Below are positions 18,093 to 25,822 of a stretch of 64,000 nt of DNA, piece by piece. Origin of the DNA: Klenkia marina (lineage in GTDB: Bacteria; Actinomycetota; Actinomycetes; Mycobacteriales; Geodermatophilaceae); assembly GCF_900101025.1 (NCBI RefSeq), contig NZ_FMUH01000001.1, positions 558,001-622,000 on the forward strand, written 5' to 3'. The notes beneath the pieces were generated by a model, which was not told the DNA's origin, did not search any database, and was given only the letters and a program-made list of their open reading frames with translations. The position numbers and the translations under genes are program-made. Positions within the stretch are counted from its first letter, which is position 1; each line of letters begins with the position of its first letter.

Positions 18093-18118
18093 GTCCACAC
18101 CCGGGGTCACCGTCCACA
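18093..18118 (-). promoter_or_regulatory. Shared 26-bp element, copy 1 (before the helicase)
   Basis: On the minus strand this reads TGTGGAC, 12 bases (GGTGACCCCGGG), TGTGGAC. It ends 48 bases before the helicase start. Two more copies with identical 19-bp box spacing precede the pilin and ssd genes, and all three are oriented the same way relative to their genes. The heptamer is the core of the actinobacterial DnaA box (TTGTCCACA). Confidence 0.6.
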
Positions 18119-18166
18119 GAACCGCCGCCCACCTGGCGGGTTGCCCCGAGGTGTGACAGTGGAGGG

Positions 18167-20746
18167 GTGACGTCCGCCGCCGCGCCGCTGCCCCGGGACC
18201 TCCCGGGCGACGAGCTGCTGGCGGGGCTGCTCACCGGGGTGCCCGACGAGGACTCCCCCGTCACGCACGTGCACCGGCTGCCGGTGCGGCAGGCCGCGCA
18301 CGGCGCCTGGCCCGCCTGGACGCCCCCGCAGCTGCGGGACCAGCTGGTGGCCCGGGGTGTGCGCGAGCCGTGGGCCCACCAGGTGGCGGCCGCCGAGCTC
18401 GCGCACGCCGGCCAGCACGTGGTGGTCGCCACCGGCACCGCGTCCGGGAAGTCGCTGGCCTACCAGCTGCCGGCGCTGGCCGCGCTCGCCGACGACCCGC
18501 GCGCCTGCGTGCTGTACCTGGCGCCGACGAAGGCACTGGCCCGCGACCAGCTGGCGGCGGTGGCCGGGCTGGCCGCCCCCGACGTGCGACCGGCGGCCTA
18601 CGACGGCGACACCCCGCAGGAGGAGCGCGAGTGGGTGCGCCGGCACGCCCGGTGGATCGTGACCAACCCGGACATGGTCCACCGCGGGATCCTGCCGGCC
18701 CACCAGCGCTGGGCCTCGACCCTGCGCCGGGTGGCCTACGTCGTGGTCGACGAGTGCCACGCCTACCGCGGGGTGTTCGGCTCGCACGTGGGCCACGTGC
18801 TGCGCCGGCTGCGGCGAATCTGCCACCGCTACGGCGCCGACCCGGTGTTCGTGCTGGCCTCGGCGACGGTGGCCGACCCGGCGCTGGCCGCGAGCCGCCT
18901 GGTCGGGGCGCCGGTCACCGCGGTCACCGAGGACGGCTCGCCACGACCGGGGGCCACCTTCGCGCTGTGGGAGCCCCCGCTGACCGAGCGCACCGGCGAG
19001 CAGGGCGCCCCGCTGCGACGCTCCGCCGCCGCCGACGCCGCCGGGCTCCTCGCCGACCTCGTGCAGCAGGGCGCCCGCACGCTGGCGTTCGTCCGGTCGC
19101 GCCGGTCGGCGGAGTCGGTGGCCGACCAGGCGCGCCGCATCCTGCTCGACCGCGGGCGGGGTGACCTGGCCCGCCGGGTCGACTCCTACCGCGGCGGCTA
19201 CCTGCCCGAGGAGCGGCGTGAGCTCGAGCGGGCGCTGTCGGCCGGCGAGCTGCTCGGCGTGGCCACCACCAACGCCCTCGAGCTCGGCATCGACATCGCC
19301 GGCCTGGATGCCGTCCTGCTGGCCGGGTACCCGGGCACGTTGGCCTCGCTCTGGCAGCAGGCCGGCCGCGCCGGGCGGGCGCAGCGGGAGTCGCTGGTGG
19401 TCTTCGTGGCCCGCGACGACCCGCTGGACCACTACCTGGCCCACCACCCGCAGGCGGTGTTCGGGCGGTCGGTCGAGGCCACCGTCACCGACCCGTCGAA
19501 CCCCTACGTGCTGGGCCCGCAGCTGTGCTGCGCCGCCGCCGAGCTGCCGCTGACCGAGGAGGACCTGCCCGACTTCGGTGGCGACGTCGCTCGCGAGGCA
19601 CTCGACCGGCTGGTCGCCGACGGGCAACTGCGCCGCCGGCCCACCGGCTGGTACTGGGCCGGCCGCGGGCGCCCGGACGTCGACATCCGCGGCTCGGGCG
19701 CCGAGCCGGTGTCGATCGTCGAGGGCGCGACCGGCCGCCTGCTGGGCACCGTGGACGGCGACGCCGCGCACTCCGCGGTGCACACCGGCGCGCTGTACGT
19801 GCACCGCGGCGAGACCTACGTGGTCGACGAGCTCGACGTCGAGGACGCCTGCGCCGCCGTCCACCCCGAGACACCCGAGTGGACGACGGTCGCCCGCGAC
19901 GTCACCGACCTGTCGATCGTCGACGTCGCCACCACCCGGCGGCTGGGCACCGTCACCGCGCACACCGGCACGGTCGACGTCACCAACCAGGTGGTCGCCT
20001 ACCAGCGCCGGCGGCTGGGCACCGGCGAGGTGCTTGCGGAGTTCCCGCTCGACCTCCCGGCCCGCCAGCTGCGCACCCGCGCGGTGTGGCTGACCCTCGA
20101 CGAGCGGGCGCTGCAGCGGGCCGAGCTCTCCGACCGCGAGCTGCCCGGGTCGCTGCACGCGGCCGAGCACGCCGCCATCGGGATCCTGCCGCTGCTGGCC
20201 ACCTGCGACCGCTGGGACCTCGGCGGTGTCTCCACCGCCCTGCACCCGGACACCGGCGCCGCGACGATCGTGGTCTACGACGGTCACCCGGGCGGGGCCG
20301 GCTTCGCCGAGCGTGGGCACGCGGTGCTGCGCCGCTGGCTCACCGCGACCCGGGCGACGGTGGCCACCTGCGAGTGCGAGCGCGGCTGCCCCTCGTGCGT
20401 GCAGTCGCCCAAGTGCGGCAACGGCAACGACCCGCTGGACAAGGCCGGCGCCGTGCGGGTGCTCGACGTCGTGCTCGACGAGCTGGCCGCCGCCGGGGAC
20501 GTCGCCGACCCCGTCGAGGACCCGGTGGGGACCGAGCCGGACCCGCGGGGCCTCGGGGGCGCCTTCGCGCAGGCCCGGGGCGGGACGTCGGCCGCCCGCT
20601 CGCGGGCGCTGCGCCGGCGGGCCCAGCTGGGTGCCGCTCCCCCGCCGCGCGCGCTGCGCCGGCGTCCCGAGCCGAGCGAGGCCGACCCACCGCCCCCGGA
20701 CGACGACCCGTTCGCCGAGCCACCCGAGGACGACCTCGTCTTCTGA
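18167..20746 (+). CDS. SftH/Hrq1-family DEAD/DECH-box helicase with DUF1998
   Basis: An 859-residue superfamily 2 helicase. Walker A is ATGTASGKS (88-96), motif II is DECH (195-198), and a C-terminal DUF1998 region holds a four-cysteine cluster (CECERGCPSC...C, about residues 734-750) likely to bind a metal. It matches the actinobacterial 'helicase/secretion neighbourhood' helicase and mycobacterial SftH, a 3'-5' DNA translocase. Bacillus MrfA of the same family acts in mitomycin repair. The C-terminus is acidic and ends in DDLVF, which recalls SSB-type tips. It is convergent with the Tad genes, separated by 9 bp. Confidence 0.9.
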   Translation: MTSAAAPLPRDLPGDELLAGLLTGVPDEDSPVTHVHRLPVRQAAHGAWPAWTPPQLRDQLVARGVREPWAHQVAAAELAHAGQHVVVATGTASGKSLAYQLPALAALADDPRACVLYLAPTKALARDQLAAVAGLAAPDVRPAAYDGDTPQEEREWVRRHARWIVTNPDMVHRGILPAHQRWASTLRRVAYVVVDECHAYRGVFGSHVGHVLRRLRRICHRYGADPVFVLASATVADPALAASRLVGAPVTAVTEDGSPRPGATFALWEPPLTERTGEQGAPLRRSAAADAAGLLADLVQQGARTLAFVRSRRSAESVADQARRILLDRGRGDLARRVDSYRGGYLPEERRELERALSAGELLGVATTNALELGIDIAGLDAVLLAGYPGTLASLWQQAGRAGRAQRESLVVFVARDDPLDHYLAHHPQAVFGRSVEATVTDPSNPYVLGPQLCCAAAELPLTEEDLPDFGGDVAREALDRLVADGQLRRRPTGWYWAGRGRPDVDIRGSGAEPVSIVEGATGRLLGTVDGDAAHSAVHTGALYVHRGETYVVDELDVEDACAAVHPETPEWTTVARDVTDLSIVDVATTRRLGTVTAHTGTVDVTNQVVAYQRRRLGTGEVLAEFPLDLPARQLRTRAVWLTLDERALQRAELSDRELPGSLHAAEHAAIGILPLLATCDRWDLGGVSTALHPDTGAATIVVYDGHPGGAGFAERGHAVLRRWLTATRATVATCECERGCPSCVQSPKCGNGNDPLDKAGAVRVLDVVLDELAAAGDVADPVEDPVGTEPDPRGLGGAFAQARGGTSAARSRALRRRAQLGAAPPPRALRRRPEPSEADPPPPDDDPFAEPPEDDLVF

Positions 20747-20755
20747 GGCATGCGC

Positions 20756-21277
20756 TCACGGGGCGGCGCCCCACGGCACCGGCCCCGCCCGCGCCCGCCC
20801 CGTCGCCGCCAGCAGGCCGAGCGGGCCCAGCTGCACCGGCACGGACACCTCGACGGCCACGACCGAACCCGGTGCCACCGTGCAGCCGACCAGCTCGGCC
20901 CCGTTGGCCACCGCGATGGCGGTACCGGTGGCGCAGGCGCCGGGATCGCCCCGCACCGCCCGCACCGCCACGGCCAGGGCGGCGAGGTCGGCGGCGGCCC
21001 CGGCCCGGTGCCGGGCGACGACCGCCGCGCCGACCAGCACCGATGCGGCACCGAGCAGGGCCAGCAACCCGGCCAGCGCCACCGTCCAGACCGTGGCCGA
21101 CCCGCGCTCGCCGTCCCCGCCTCCGTCGCCTCCTCCCCGGCCACTTCCGCGGTCGTCTCCCCTGCTGCCTCCGCCGGGGGATGCCCGGGGCGGTGACCGG
21201 TCACCCCGCAGGCATCCGGTCACGGCGTGCGGTGACCGGATGCCCCCACGCCGACCACCTGGCCGCCCGTGGCTCAC
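20756..21277 (-). CDS. TadE/TadG-like pseudopilin of the helicase-secretion locus (Rv3654c-like)
   Basis: A 173-residue protein whose second half is the recognisable part: GERGSATVWTVAL followed by a hydrophobic helix (about residues 60-85), as in Rv3654c-type TadE-like proteins. The preceding ~55 residues are glycine- and arginine-rich and are encoded by strongly palindromic DNA. The GTG at 21277 overlaps the tadE stop (GTGA), which supports the long form, but a start nearer the hydrophobic segment cannot be excluded. Unlike its neighbours it lacks the Glu at +5 after the presumed prepilin cleavage glycine. Confidence 0.7.
   Translation of the reverse strand: MSHGRPGGRRGGIRSPHAVTGCLRGDRSPPRASPGGGSRGDDRGSGRGGGDGGGDGERGSATVWTVALAGLLALLGAASVLVGAAVVARHRAGAAADLAALAVAVRAVRGDPGACATGTAIAVANGAELVGCTVAPGSVVAVEVSVPVQLGPLGLLAATGRARAGPVPWGAAP
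21192..21244. repeat. Palindromic DNA inside the TadE/G-like gene
   Basis: A 13-bp perfect inverted repeat (GGCATCCGGTCAC, 21211-21223, and its complement at 21232-21244, 8-base loop) lies next to a 14-bp palindrome GGTGACCGGTCACC (21192-21205). Both share GGTGACCGG. They fall in the low-complexity N-terminal coding part of the gene at 20756-21277 and might be an in-frame palindromic insertion or a structured leader if the gene starts later. Confidence 0.6.
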
Positions 21278-21711
21278 CCCGCACCGTCCCCGAGCCCCGC
21301 GCCGTCCCCGAGCCCCGCGCCGTTCCCGAGCCCCGTGCCGTCCTCCCGCAGGGCGGTGGCCGACGCCGACACGGTGAGGGCCAGCGGCACCGGGCCGAGG
21401 GGCTGCACCCGGGCCGACACGGTCACCGTGACCCGGTCACCGGTGGCCGCGACGACCACTGCCGCGCCCTCGGGGCCGGCCCGGCCGGCCAGGTCGTCGA
21501 CCACCGCCGCCGGTTCACCCCGCGCCGCGGCCCGGGCGCCCTCGCGTGCGGCGTCCACGCACCGCAGCTGGGCGCCGACCAGCACGACGGCGGCCACCGC
21601 GCCGGCGAGCACCAGCAGCAGCACGGGCAGGACGACGGCGGTCTCGGCGGTCACCATCCCCCGCTCGTCCCGCTGCCGGCCCCAGGACGGCCGGCCCCAC
21701 CGTGCGGTCAC
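21274..21711 (-). CDS. tadE: TadE-family minor pilin
   Basis: A 145-residue pseudopilin. The segment RGMVTAETAVVLPVLLLVLAG combines a glycine cleavage site, Glu at +5 and a hydrophobic helix, the prepilin-like signature of TadE. Two later cysteine-free soluble stretches follow. The C-terminus ends in a GLGDGA repeat encoded by an 18-bp tandem repeat, which looks like a recent expansion. The GTG start at 21711 follows the pilin stop by two bases. It is part of the Tad operon read toward the helicase. Confidence 0.85.
   Translation of the reverse strand: MTARWGRPSWGRQRDERGMVTAETAVVLPVLLLVLAGAVAAVVLVGAQLRCVDAAREGARAAARGEPAAVVDDLAGRAGPEGAAVVVAATGDRVTVTVSARVQPLGPVPLALTVSASATALREDGTGLGNGAGLGDGAGLGDGAG
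21283..21336. repeat. Three 18-bp tandem repeats at the tadE 3' end
   Basis: The unit GCCGTCCCCGAGCCCCGC occurs three times in tandem (first copy starts ACC, third has two changes). It encodes GLGDGA-type hexapeptides at the TadE C-terminus, so copy number can vary without shifting frame. Confidence 0.8.
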
Positions 21712-21713
21712 CG

Positions 21714-21896
21714 TCAGGCCAGCGTGGCCAGCGCCCGGGCCACCAGGGCACCCAGGCCGGCGACGACCGAGTCCCCGGTGACCACCTGGTAGAGCACCGC
21801 GGCGAAGGCGCACGCCGCCACCGTCCCGACCGCGTACTCCGCAGTGCTCATCCCGGCCTCGGGGTCGGCCGTCAACCTCTCCAGCACCCTGCGCAT
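21714..21896 (-). CDS. Flp-type major pilin (DUF4244)
   Basis: A 60-residue class IVb pilin precursor. After a short charged leader the sequence GMSTAEYAV gives the Flp processing site: cleavage after Gly, then Glu at +5 and Tyr at +6, followed by one hydrophobic helix. The ATG at 21896 is selected by the GGAGGAGGAGG run just upstream, rather than the longer frame to 21932. It heads the tadE/tadE-like group and is separated from tadC by 141 bp holding a shared element, so it can be expressed independently of the assembly genes. No prepilin peptidase gene is seen in the window. Confidence 0.85.
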   Translation of the reverse strand: MRRVLERLTADPEAGMSTAEYAVGTVAACAFAAVLYQVVTGDSVVAGLGALVARALATLA

Positions 21897-21982
21897 GTCC
21901 TGCCTCCTCCTCCGGCCCGCGCGTCGGGCCACACCCCGACCCTGCTGCCGGCACGGCGTCGCCGGAGCCCCGTCGACCGATC

Positions 21983-22008
21983 TGTGGACAGCACCCCCCG
22001 GTGTGGAC
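21983..22008 (+). promoter_or_regulatory. Shared 26-bp element, copy 2 (before the pilin gene)
   Basis: TGTGGAC, 12 bases (AGCACCCCCCGG), TGTGGAC, preceded by TC as in the other copies. It lies 86 bases upstream of the DUF4244 pilin start on the opposite strand, in the gap between tadC and the pilin. Confidence 0.6.
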
Positions 22009-22037
22009 GGCGGGGAGCACGATCGCCGCGGATGTGC

Positions 22038-22742
22038 TCATCCCAGGACGTCGGCGGCGATGCCGAGCACCAGCGGGACGACGCCCAGGCACAGGAACGC
22101 CGGCAGGAAGCACAGCCCCAGCGGCGCCAGCACCCACACCCCGGCCCGCTGCACGGCGGCGGCGGTGGCCGTGCGCTGCGCAGCCCGCAGGTCGCCGGCC
22201 AGCGCGTGCAGGGCGGGCACCACCGACGACCCGGACTCCCCCGCCCGCACGACCACCCGGGCCAGGGCGGCAGCGTCGGTCGGAGCACGGTGCCAGGCCG
22301 TGCGCGGCGCGGCACCGAGCTGCAGCTGCCGGGCCACGGCGACGAGGGCGTCCCCGAGCGGGCCGCCGACCGCCGCGCCCACGGCCCCGACCCCGGCGCC
22401 GACCGGGGTGCCCGCGGCGAGGCAGACCGCCAGCAGGTCGCACACCAGCGGCAGGTCCGAGCGCACGCGGGCGCCCTCGTCCGGGCCGGTGGCCGCGCTG
22501 CGTCGGGCCCACCGCTCGACCGCGACCGCGATGCCCACCGCGAGCAGCGCCGTCCCCGGTCCGAGGCCGCCCACGGCGAGGACGGCGGCCCCGGCCAGGG
22601 CGGCCAGGCCCCAGCGCCGCCCCGCGCCGGCCGGCTCCGGCGGCTGGGCCACCCGGCGCTGCGCCACCAGCCGTGCCAGCGGGCCAGGCGCCGGTGGCCA
22701 CACCAGCAGGGCCGCGGCCAGCAGCAGGACGGCCGCGGTCAC
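22038..22742 (-). CDS. tadC: TadC-like type II/IV secretion F-domain membrane protein
   Basis: A 234-residue integral membrane protein of the GspF/TadC platform family. Hydrophobic segments near both termini flank the cytoplasmic helical bundle (DLPLVCDLLAVCLAAGTPVG...), the standard order. It would pair with TadB as the inner-membrane base of the Flp pilus. The GTG start overlaps the tadB stop (GTGA). It is the last gene of ssd-cpaF-tadB-tadC. Confidence 0.87.
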   Translation of the reverse strand: MTAAVLLLAAALLVWPPAPGPLARLVAQRRVAQPPEPAGAGRRWGLAALAGAAVLAVGGLGPGTALLAVGIAVAVERWARRSAATGPDEGARVRSDLPLVCDLLAVCLAAGTPVGAGVGAVGAAVGGPLGDALVAVARQLQLGAAPRTAWHRAPTDAAALARVVVRAGESGSSVVPALHALAGDLRAAQRTATAAAVQRAGVWVLAPLGLCFLPAFLCLGVVPLVLGIAADVLG

Positions 22743-23503
22743 GACCGGGCCGCCCGCTCGGCCAGCCGCCCCGACCAGACCAGACCTGCGACCTCGAGCC
22801 CCACCCCGACCACGAGCAGCACCGCGCCCGCCGGGGTGGTGGTCAGCACCCGCCACGGGTCGGCGCCGATGCCTGCGCCCATGAGCAGGCCGAGCACCGG
22901 CAGCCCGGCGAGCACGGTCGCCGAGGCCCGTGGCCCGGACAGGGCCGCACCCAGCTCGGCACGGGTGCGCAGCCCCGCGCGCAGGTCGTCCTCCGCGGCA
23001 GTGACGACCGCGGCCAGCGAGCACCCGGTGCGCGCCGACACCGACGCCGCGGCGACCACCCGGCCCAGCGCGGCACGGGCGGGCTCGGGGAGCCCGTCGG
23101 CGACGGACCCGCCGGCCAGCGCCGGCCCCAGGGACGCCGCGGCCGCGGGGTGCGGGCAGCCGGCGACCGCGCTGCCGGTCGCGTCGGGCAGGGTGCGGCC
23201 GGCTCGCAGCTCGGCGGCCAGCACGCCCAGCGCCTCGGCGAGTGCACCGACCTGGGCCAGCGCATCCCGGGCCCGGCTGCGGGCGCGCCACGACCGCACC
23301 CCCACCCCGGCCACCACGACGGCGAGCACCGCGACCACGGGCGTGCTCAGGACCGCGGCCACCGCCCCGGCCGCGACCGGCACGGCGGCACCGGGCACGA
23401 GCGGGGCCCGCTGCCCCCGGGAGGCCCGACGCAGGCGCGTCACCGGCGACACCCGCGGCCAGCACAGCGCGGCCGCGGTCAGGCACAGCAGCGCCGCGCT
23501 CAC
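22739..23503 (-). CDS. tadB: TadB-like type II/IV secretion F-domain membrane protein
   Basis: A 254-residue membrane protein paralogous to TadC. It has two N-terminal hydrophobic segments, a cytoplasmic GspF-like domain (LAEALGVLAAELRAGRTLPDA...) and two C-terminal segments. The GTG start at 23503 overlaps the ATPase stop and its own stop overlaps tadC, both as GTGA. It is expected to couple the CpaF motor to pilin extrusion. Confidence 0.87.
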   Translation of the reverse strand: MSAALLCLTAAALCWPRVSPVTRLRRASRGQRAPLVPGAAVPVAAGAVAAVLSTPVVAVLAVVVAGVGVRSWRARSRARDALAQVGALAEALGVLAAELRAGRTLPDATGSAVAGCPHPAAAASLGPALAGGSVADGLPEPARAALGRVVAAASVSARTGCSLAAVVTAAEDDLRAGLRTRAELGAALSGPRASATVLAGLPVLGLLMGAGIGADPWRVLTTTPAGAVLLVVGVGLEVAGLVWSGRLAERAARS

Positions 23504-24645
23504 GTCGTCCCGAGGACGTCGTGCAGCTCGCCCGCCGCCGGGGCCGGGCCGCCGTCGGACCGCCAGCCGGGCACGACCTGCACCAGGCCCGCCGCCGAGT
23601 CCCCCGCCCGCCGCACCAGGCCGAGCTCGTGCACCTGGCGGCCCGCCGGGGTGCGCCGCAGGTGCACCACGACCGACAGCGCGGCCGCGGCCTGGCTGTG
23701 CACGGCGGCCCGGTCGAGGCCGGCGGCCACCCCCAGCGCCTCCAGCCGCGCCGGGACGTCGACCACCCGGTTGACGTGCAGGGTCCCGCAGCCGCCGTCG
23801 TGCCCGGTGTTGAGCGCGGCGAGCAGGTCGACGACCTCGGCGCCGCGCACCTCGCCGACCACGAGCCGGTCCGGCCGCATCCGGAGGGCCTGCCGCACGA
23901 GGTCGCGCAGGTCGACCGCGCCGACGCCCTCGACGTTGGCCGGGCGGGTGAGCAGCCGGACGACGTGCGGGTGGGCCGGGTCGAGCTCGGCGGCGTCCTC
24001 GCAGAGCAGCAGCCGCTCGGCCGGGTCCGCGGTGCCCAGCAGGGCCGAGAGCAGGGTGGTCTTGCCCGTGCCGGTGCCGCCGGTGACCAGGAAGGCCACC
24101 CGCCGGCGGACGAGTGCGGTCAGCAGTTCGGGGGCCCGGCCGGGGAGGGCACCGGCGGCGACCAGGTCGGGCAGCCCCAGCCGGGCCCGGCGCAGCACCC
24201 GCAGCGAGAGGCAGGTGCCGCTGCCCGAGACCGGGGGCAGGACGGCGTGCAGGCGGGTGCCGTCGGGCAGCCCGACGTCTGCCCAGGGCGCGGCGTCGTC
24301 GAGGCGGCGCCCGGCGGACCCGGCCAGCCGGACGGCGAGCCGCCGCACCGCGTCGTCGTCGGCGAACCGGACGTCGGCGCGCTCGAGCCCGGCGCCCCGG
24401 TCGACCCAGACCTGGTCGGGCCCGACCACCAGGACGTCGGTGGTGCCCGGTGCCCGCAGCAGAGGTTCGAGCACGCCGGCCCCGGACAGCTCGTCGACCG
24501 CGGCCCGGACGGCGGTGAGGACGTCGCCGTCGCCGAGCAGCCCCCCGCTCTCCTGGCGCACCAGCGCCGCCACCGTCGCCTGGTCGGGGCGACCGGGCCC
24601 ACCGACCAGCCGGGCGCGCACCCGGTCGACCAGCGGGTCAGGCAC
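23500..24645 (-). CDS. cpaF: TadA/CpaF secretion ATPase
   Basis: A 381-residue hexameric motor ATPase of the Tad pilus. Walker A is TGGTGTGKTTLLSALLG, the Asp box region is LCEDAAELDP, and Walker B follows at RPDRLVVGEVRG with the His box GHDGGCGTLHVN. It corresponds to the 'helicase/secretion neighbourhood ATPase' of actinobacteria. The GTG at 24645 overlaps the ssd stop by 8 bases. Confidence 0.92.
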   Translation of the reverse strand: MPDPLVDRVRARLVGGPGRPDQATVAALVRQESGGLLGDGDVLTAVRAAVDELSGAGVLEPLLRAPGTTDVLVVGPDQVWVDRGAGLERADVRFADDDAVRRLAVRLAGSAGRRLDDAAPWADVGLPDGTRLHAVLPPVSGSGTCLSLRVLRRARLGLPDLVAAGALPGRAPELLTALVRRRVAFLVTGGTGTGKTTLLSALLGTADPAERLLLCEDAAELDPAHPHVVRLLTRPANVEGVGAVDLRDLVRQALRMRPDRLVVGEVRGAEVVDLLAALNTGHDGGCGTLHVNRVVDVPARLEALGVAAGLDRAAVHSQAAAALSVVVHLRRTPAGRQVHELGLVRRAGDSAAGLVQVVPGWRSDGGPAPAAGELHDVLGTT

Positions 24646-25711
24646 GGGTGGGCACCCGGCCGCCCAGCCGGGGCAGCAGCTTGCGGGTGACCTGGCCCAG
24701 CGGGGTGCGGGCACCCACCTGGGGCGGCTCGCCGCGTTCGCCCCGGGCCAGGGCGGAGCGGTCGTGGGCCAGCTCGGCGACCACCGGCCGACCCAGAGCC
24801 GTGGCCACCTCCTCGGCCCCGACCCCGCCGGGCGCGGTGCGCGCCACCACCGCCGCACGGCCCCATACCGACCCGGTGAGCAACGCGCCGGCGGCGGCCA
24901 GCGCCCGCACCCGGCCGGGCACCAGCAGCACCGCCAGGTCGGCCTCGACCAGCAGCGGTTCGACCTCGACCGGGCCGCCCCCGCGCGGGACGTCGACGAC
25001 CACCGGGTGCCCGGCGGCACGGGCGGCCTCGACCACGGCCAGCAGCGCCTCCGGCGGCACGGGCGCGGCCACCTCGCGGGAGGAGGCGAGCACGTGCACC
25101 CCGTGCGCCTCGGGCAGCGAGGCGACCACGGCGGCGCCGTCCACCCGTCCGCGCAGGCCGGCGAGGTCGGGCCAGCGCAGCCCGTCGGCCCACTCGGCGC
25201 CGAGCACGAGGTCCACACCGCCGGCAGACGGGTCGGCGTCGACGAGCACCGCGCTCCGCTCGCCGCGCACGGTGAGCGCCAGCGCCGTGGCCAGGGTGCT
25301 CGCCCCGGCGCCCCCGCAGACGCCGGAGACCACCACGAGCGCCCCGGGCTCGACCGGGTCGCGCACGGCGCGGGCGGCCCGCTCGACGAGCCAGCCCTCG
25401 TCGCGGGGCAGCACGACCACCCGCTCGGCGCCCACGGCGAGGGCCGCCTCGAACCCCTCGCCGGTGAGCTCGGTGCGGCTGGCCACCAGCACCCCCGGGC
25501 GCCGCGGCAGGTCCCGCACGGCGGCGACGCCGAGCAGGTCGGCACCGAGCACCACCAGCGGGGCGGTGCGGTGCGCCCGGCGCAGCGCGGAACCGCCGTG
25601 GGTGAGCTCGGGGATGGTGCCGGCCGCGGCCAGCAGGTGCAGCAGGTCGTCGACCAGGGCCTCGTCGGCGCTGACCACCAGGGGGTGTTCGTCCACGCAG
25701 GCAGTCAGCAC
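24638..25711 (-). CDS. ssd: CpaE-like/Septum site-determining protein
   Basis: A 357-residue protein of the CpaE/MinD superfamily (Rv3660c, Ssd). A receiver-like N-terminal domain is followed by a P-loop-like GVCGGAGAST that lacks the lysines of a true deviant Walker A, as is common in CpaE/Ssd proteins. A typical VLVDADPSAGGVDLVLG then follows. In caulobacters CpaE localises Flp pili; mycobacterial Ssd over-expression perturbs septation. The start may be GTG 25711 or the GTG five codons later. It heads ssd-cpaF-tadB-tadC and has a shared 26-bp element 35 bases upstream. Confidence 0.87.
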   Translation of the reverse strand: MLTACVDEHPLVVSADEALVDDLLHLLAAAGTIPELTHGGSALRRAHRTAPLVVLGADLLGVAAVRDLPRRPGVLVASRTELTGEGFEAALAVGAERVVVLPRDEGWLVERAARAVRDPVEPGALVVVSGVCGGAGASTLATALALTVRGERSAVLVDADPSAGGVDLVLGAEWADGLRWPDLAGLRGRVDGAAVVASLPEAHGVHVLASSREVAAPVPPEALLAVVEAARAAGHPVVVDVPRGGGPVEVEPLLVEADLAVLLVPGRVRALAAAGALLTGSVWGRAAVVARTAPGGVGAEEVATALGRPVVAELAHDRSALARGERGEPPQVGARTPLGQVTRKLLPRLGGRVPTRA

Positions 25712-25746
25712 CCTGCCGGGGCCCGGCGGGAGCCCTGCGGCGGATC

Positions 25747-25772
25747 TGTGGACAACCCCTCCGGGTGTGGAC
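25747..25772 (+). promoter_or_regulatory. Shared 26-bp element, copy 3 (before ssd)
   Basis: TGTGGAC, 12 bases (AACCCCTCCGGG), TGTGGAC. The first box extends to TGTGGACAA, the exact complement of the actinobacterial DnaA box TTGTCCACA. It lies 35 bases upstream of the ssd start and 50 bases from the divergent HAD-IB start. Confidence 0.6.
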
Positions 25773-25822
25773 GACGGCGCGCCGGGCGTCGGTCGGTCGT
25801 GCTGCCCTTAGCCTCGTGCCCC

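Noticed and set aside
18093-25772. The DnaA-box-like elements as a replication origin
   Set aside because: There are few boxes, they are dispersed over 7.7 kb in promoters, there is no AT-rich region, and no dnaA, dnaN, gyr or par genes are present.
22001-25822. An N-terminal extension of the HAD-IB gene covering the Tad locus on the other strand
   Set aside because: It is an open shadow frame; the DxDxT motif directly after the ATG at 25823 marks the true start.
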